Shown here one piece after another: positions 36,105-36,423 of a stretch of 36,423 nt of DNA (position 1 is its first letter; every line of letters begins with the position of its first letter). The notes under the pieces are model-generated. The model was not told the DNA's origin. It saw only the letters and a program-made list of their open reading frames with translations, and made no database searches. Position numbers and translations under genes: made by a program. Origin of the DNA: Thomasclavelia cocleata (lineage in GTDB: Bacteria; Bacillota_I; Bacilli_A; Erysipelotrichales; Coprobacillaceae); NCBI RefSeq assembly GCF_900102365.1, contig NZ_FOIN01000025.1:1-36423 (forward strand), written 5' to 3'.

Positions 36105-36423
36105 TAGTGTCAAAAAACAGTTAGTTTTTTATATGTCTTTTTCACTGTAAAACCTCATTCTACCTTGGTTTTTTATATATCCTGATCAATTTCCCCTGAA
36201 ATTAATCTATAAACTTAACCCTTTTTCTCTATACAAAAAAGGTAACTACATCCTATAATGAAGTCACCACAACAATCACAAAGGAGTGTAATTACCATGG
36301 TTATGATTATATCATTTATTGTTTCTTTATTAAATATCTTTAGAAAACTTTTATATAAATTTGAATGCTTTCTTCTTAGTTTCCTTCCTAACGACCCTAT
36401 TTCCAATCCAGTTAGCGATGCCT
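36105..36423 (+). mobile_element. Probable left end of another insertion sequence, cut by the window edge
   Basis: A GGTAGTGTCAAAAAAC-type tip (from about 36104) is followed by an AAAAAAC/GTTTTTT hairpin (36112-36118 with 36124-36130), an 11-base direct repeat GTTTTTTATAT (36124-36134 and 36168-36178), and then a gene start reading off the edge. Only one end is present, so the inverted repeat cannot be confirmed and the family is not assigned. Confidence 0.4.
36297..36423 (+). CDS. N-terminus of a probable transposase, truncated by the window edge
   Basis: An open frame with a good ribosome binding site (AAAGGAG, 36280-36286) reads MVMIISFIVSLLNIFRK, a basic/aromatic stretch and FLPNDPISNPVSDA up to the last base. 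The IS-like sequence before it suggests a transposase. No catalytic residues are in view and I do not recognise the family with certainty. It could be another mobile-element protein. Confidence 0.4.
   Translation, partial: MVMIISFIVSLLNIFRKLLYKFECFLLSFLPNDPISNPVSDA

Noticed and set aside
36215-36406. Minus-strand frame at the right edge
   Set aside because: It is antisense to a frame with a proper ribosome binding site in the probable IS.
1-36423. Anti-phage defence island between the insertion sequences
   Set aside because: No nuclease, helicase, toxin-antitoxin, methylase or CRISPR gene is present; apart from the insertion sequences the genes look like core or ordinary accessory functions.

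Overview
The window is strongly AT-rich, and its genes carry ordinary Gram-positive signals: AGGAGG-type ribosome binding sites, many extended -10 promoters of the form TGnTATAAT, and compact intrinsic terminators. Gene content points to a low-GC Bacillota chromosome: Spx, an infC-rpmI-rplT operon behind an r-protein leader, an IF-3 gene starting with ATT, UppP, BioY, a YtrA-type GntR regulator and a DUF3603 protein. The protein flavour suggests Erysipelotrichia (Coprobacillus / Clostridium ramosum-like gut bacteria). That placement is inference; the phylum is much safer than the class. No rRNA, tRNA or CRISPR array was seen.

Layout. Positions 1-340 are the right end of an IS1182-like element that stops 3 bases before a membrane-anchored polysaccharide deacetylase gene (minus strand). 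Then come a MATE exporter (+), a patatin-bioY pair (-), ridA (+) and uppP (-). From 6213 to 11811 lies a stretch recalling the B. subtilis yjb region: DUF3603 (yjbA), spx (yjbD), CYTH (yjbK), nadK (yjbN) and an RluA-type pseudouridine synthase (yjbO). A self-regulated ABC exporter-GntR operon is inserted in it. Next come a FtsW/RodA-type SEDS protein (-), a membrane-tethered EIIB-like protein without the phospho-cysteine, a large Sel1-repeat protein, a DUF1893-aminopeptidase pair and prfC (RF3).

From 19341 the coding density falls and some spacers look like worn genes. At 19873-22647 an apparent operon encodes an 80-residue unknown, a GNAT acetyltransferase and a P1B-ATPase-like membrane protein whose catalytic motifs are nearly all replaced. 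A second RluA enzyme and the translation operon infC-rpmI-rplT follow. An intact IS110-family element (about 25477-26945) lies between rplT and an SRPBCC protein gene. After a YfcE-like phosphoesterase (-) there is a MacB-like ABC pair whose permease has two different heptad-repeat blocks, a secreted Ig-like/NlpC-P60 peptidoglycan hydrolase, a fused NAD(P)HX epimerase-dehydratase, a PgeF/YfiH enzyme (-), and the start of what looks like a third insertion sequence at the right edge.

Working together: many genes serve the cell envelope (uppP, SEDS protein, deacetylase, NlpC/P60, ABC exporters), translation (infC operon, prfC, two RluA enzymes) and metabolite repair or housekeeping (RidA, Nnr, NAD kinase, PgeF). 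Convergent gene pairs repeatedly hide their stop codons in one shared terminator hairpin. The strongest candidate for something undescribed is the degenerate P-type ATPase and its small operon. Next are the EIIB-like anchor protein and the heptad-repeat ABC permease.
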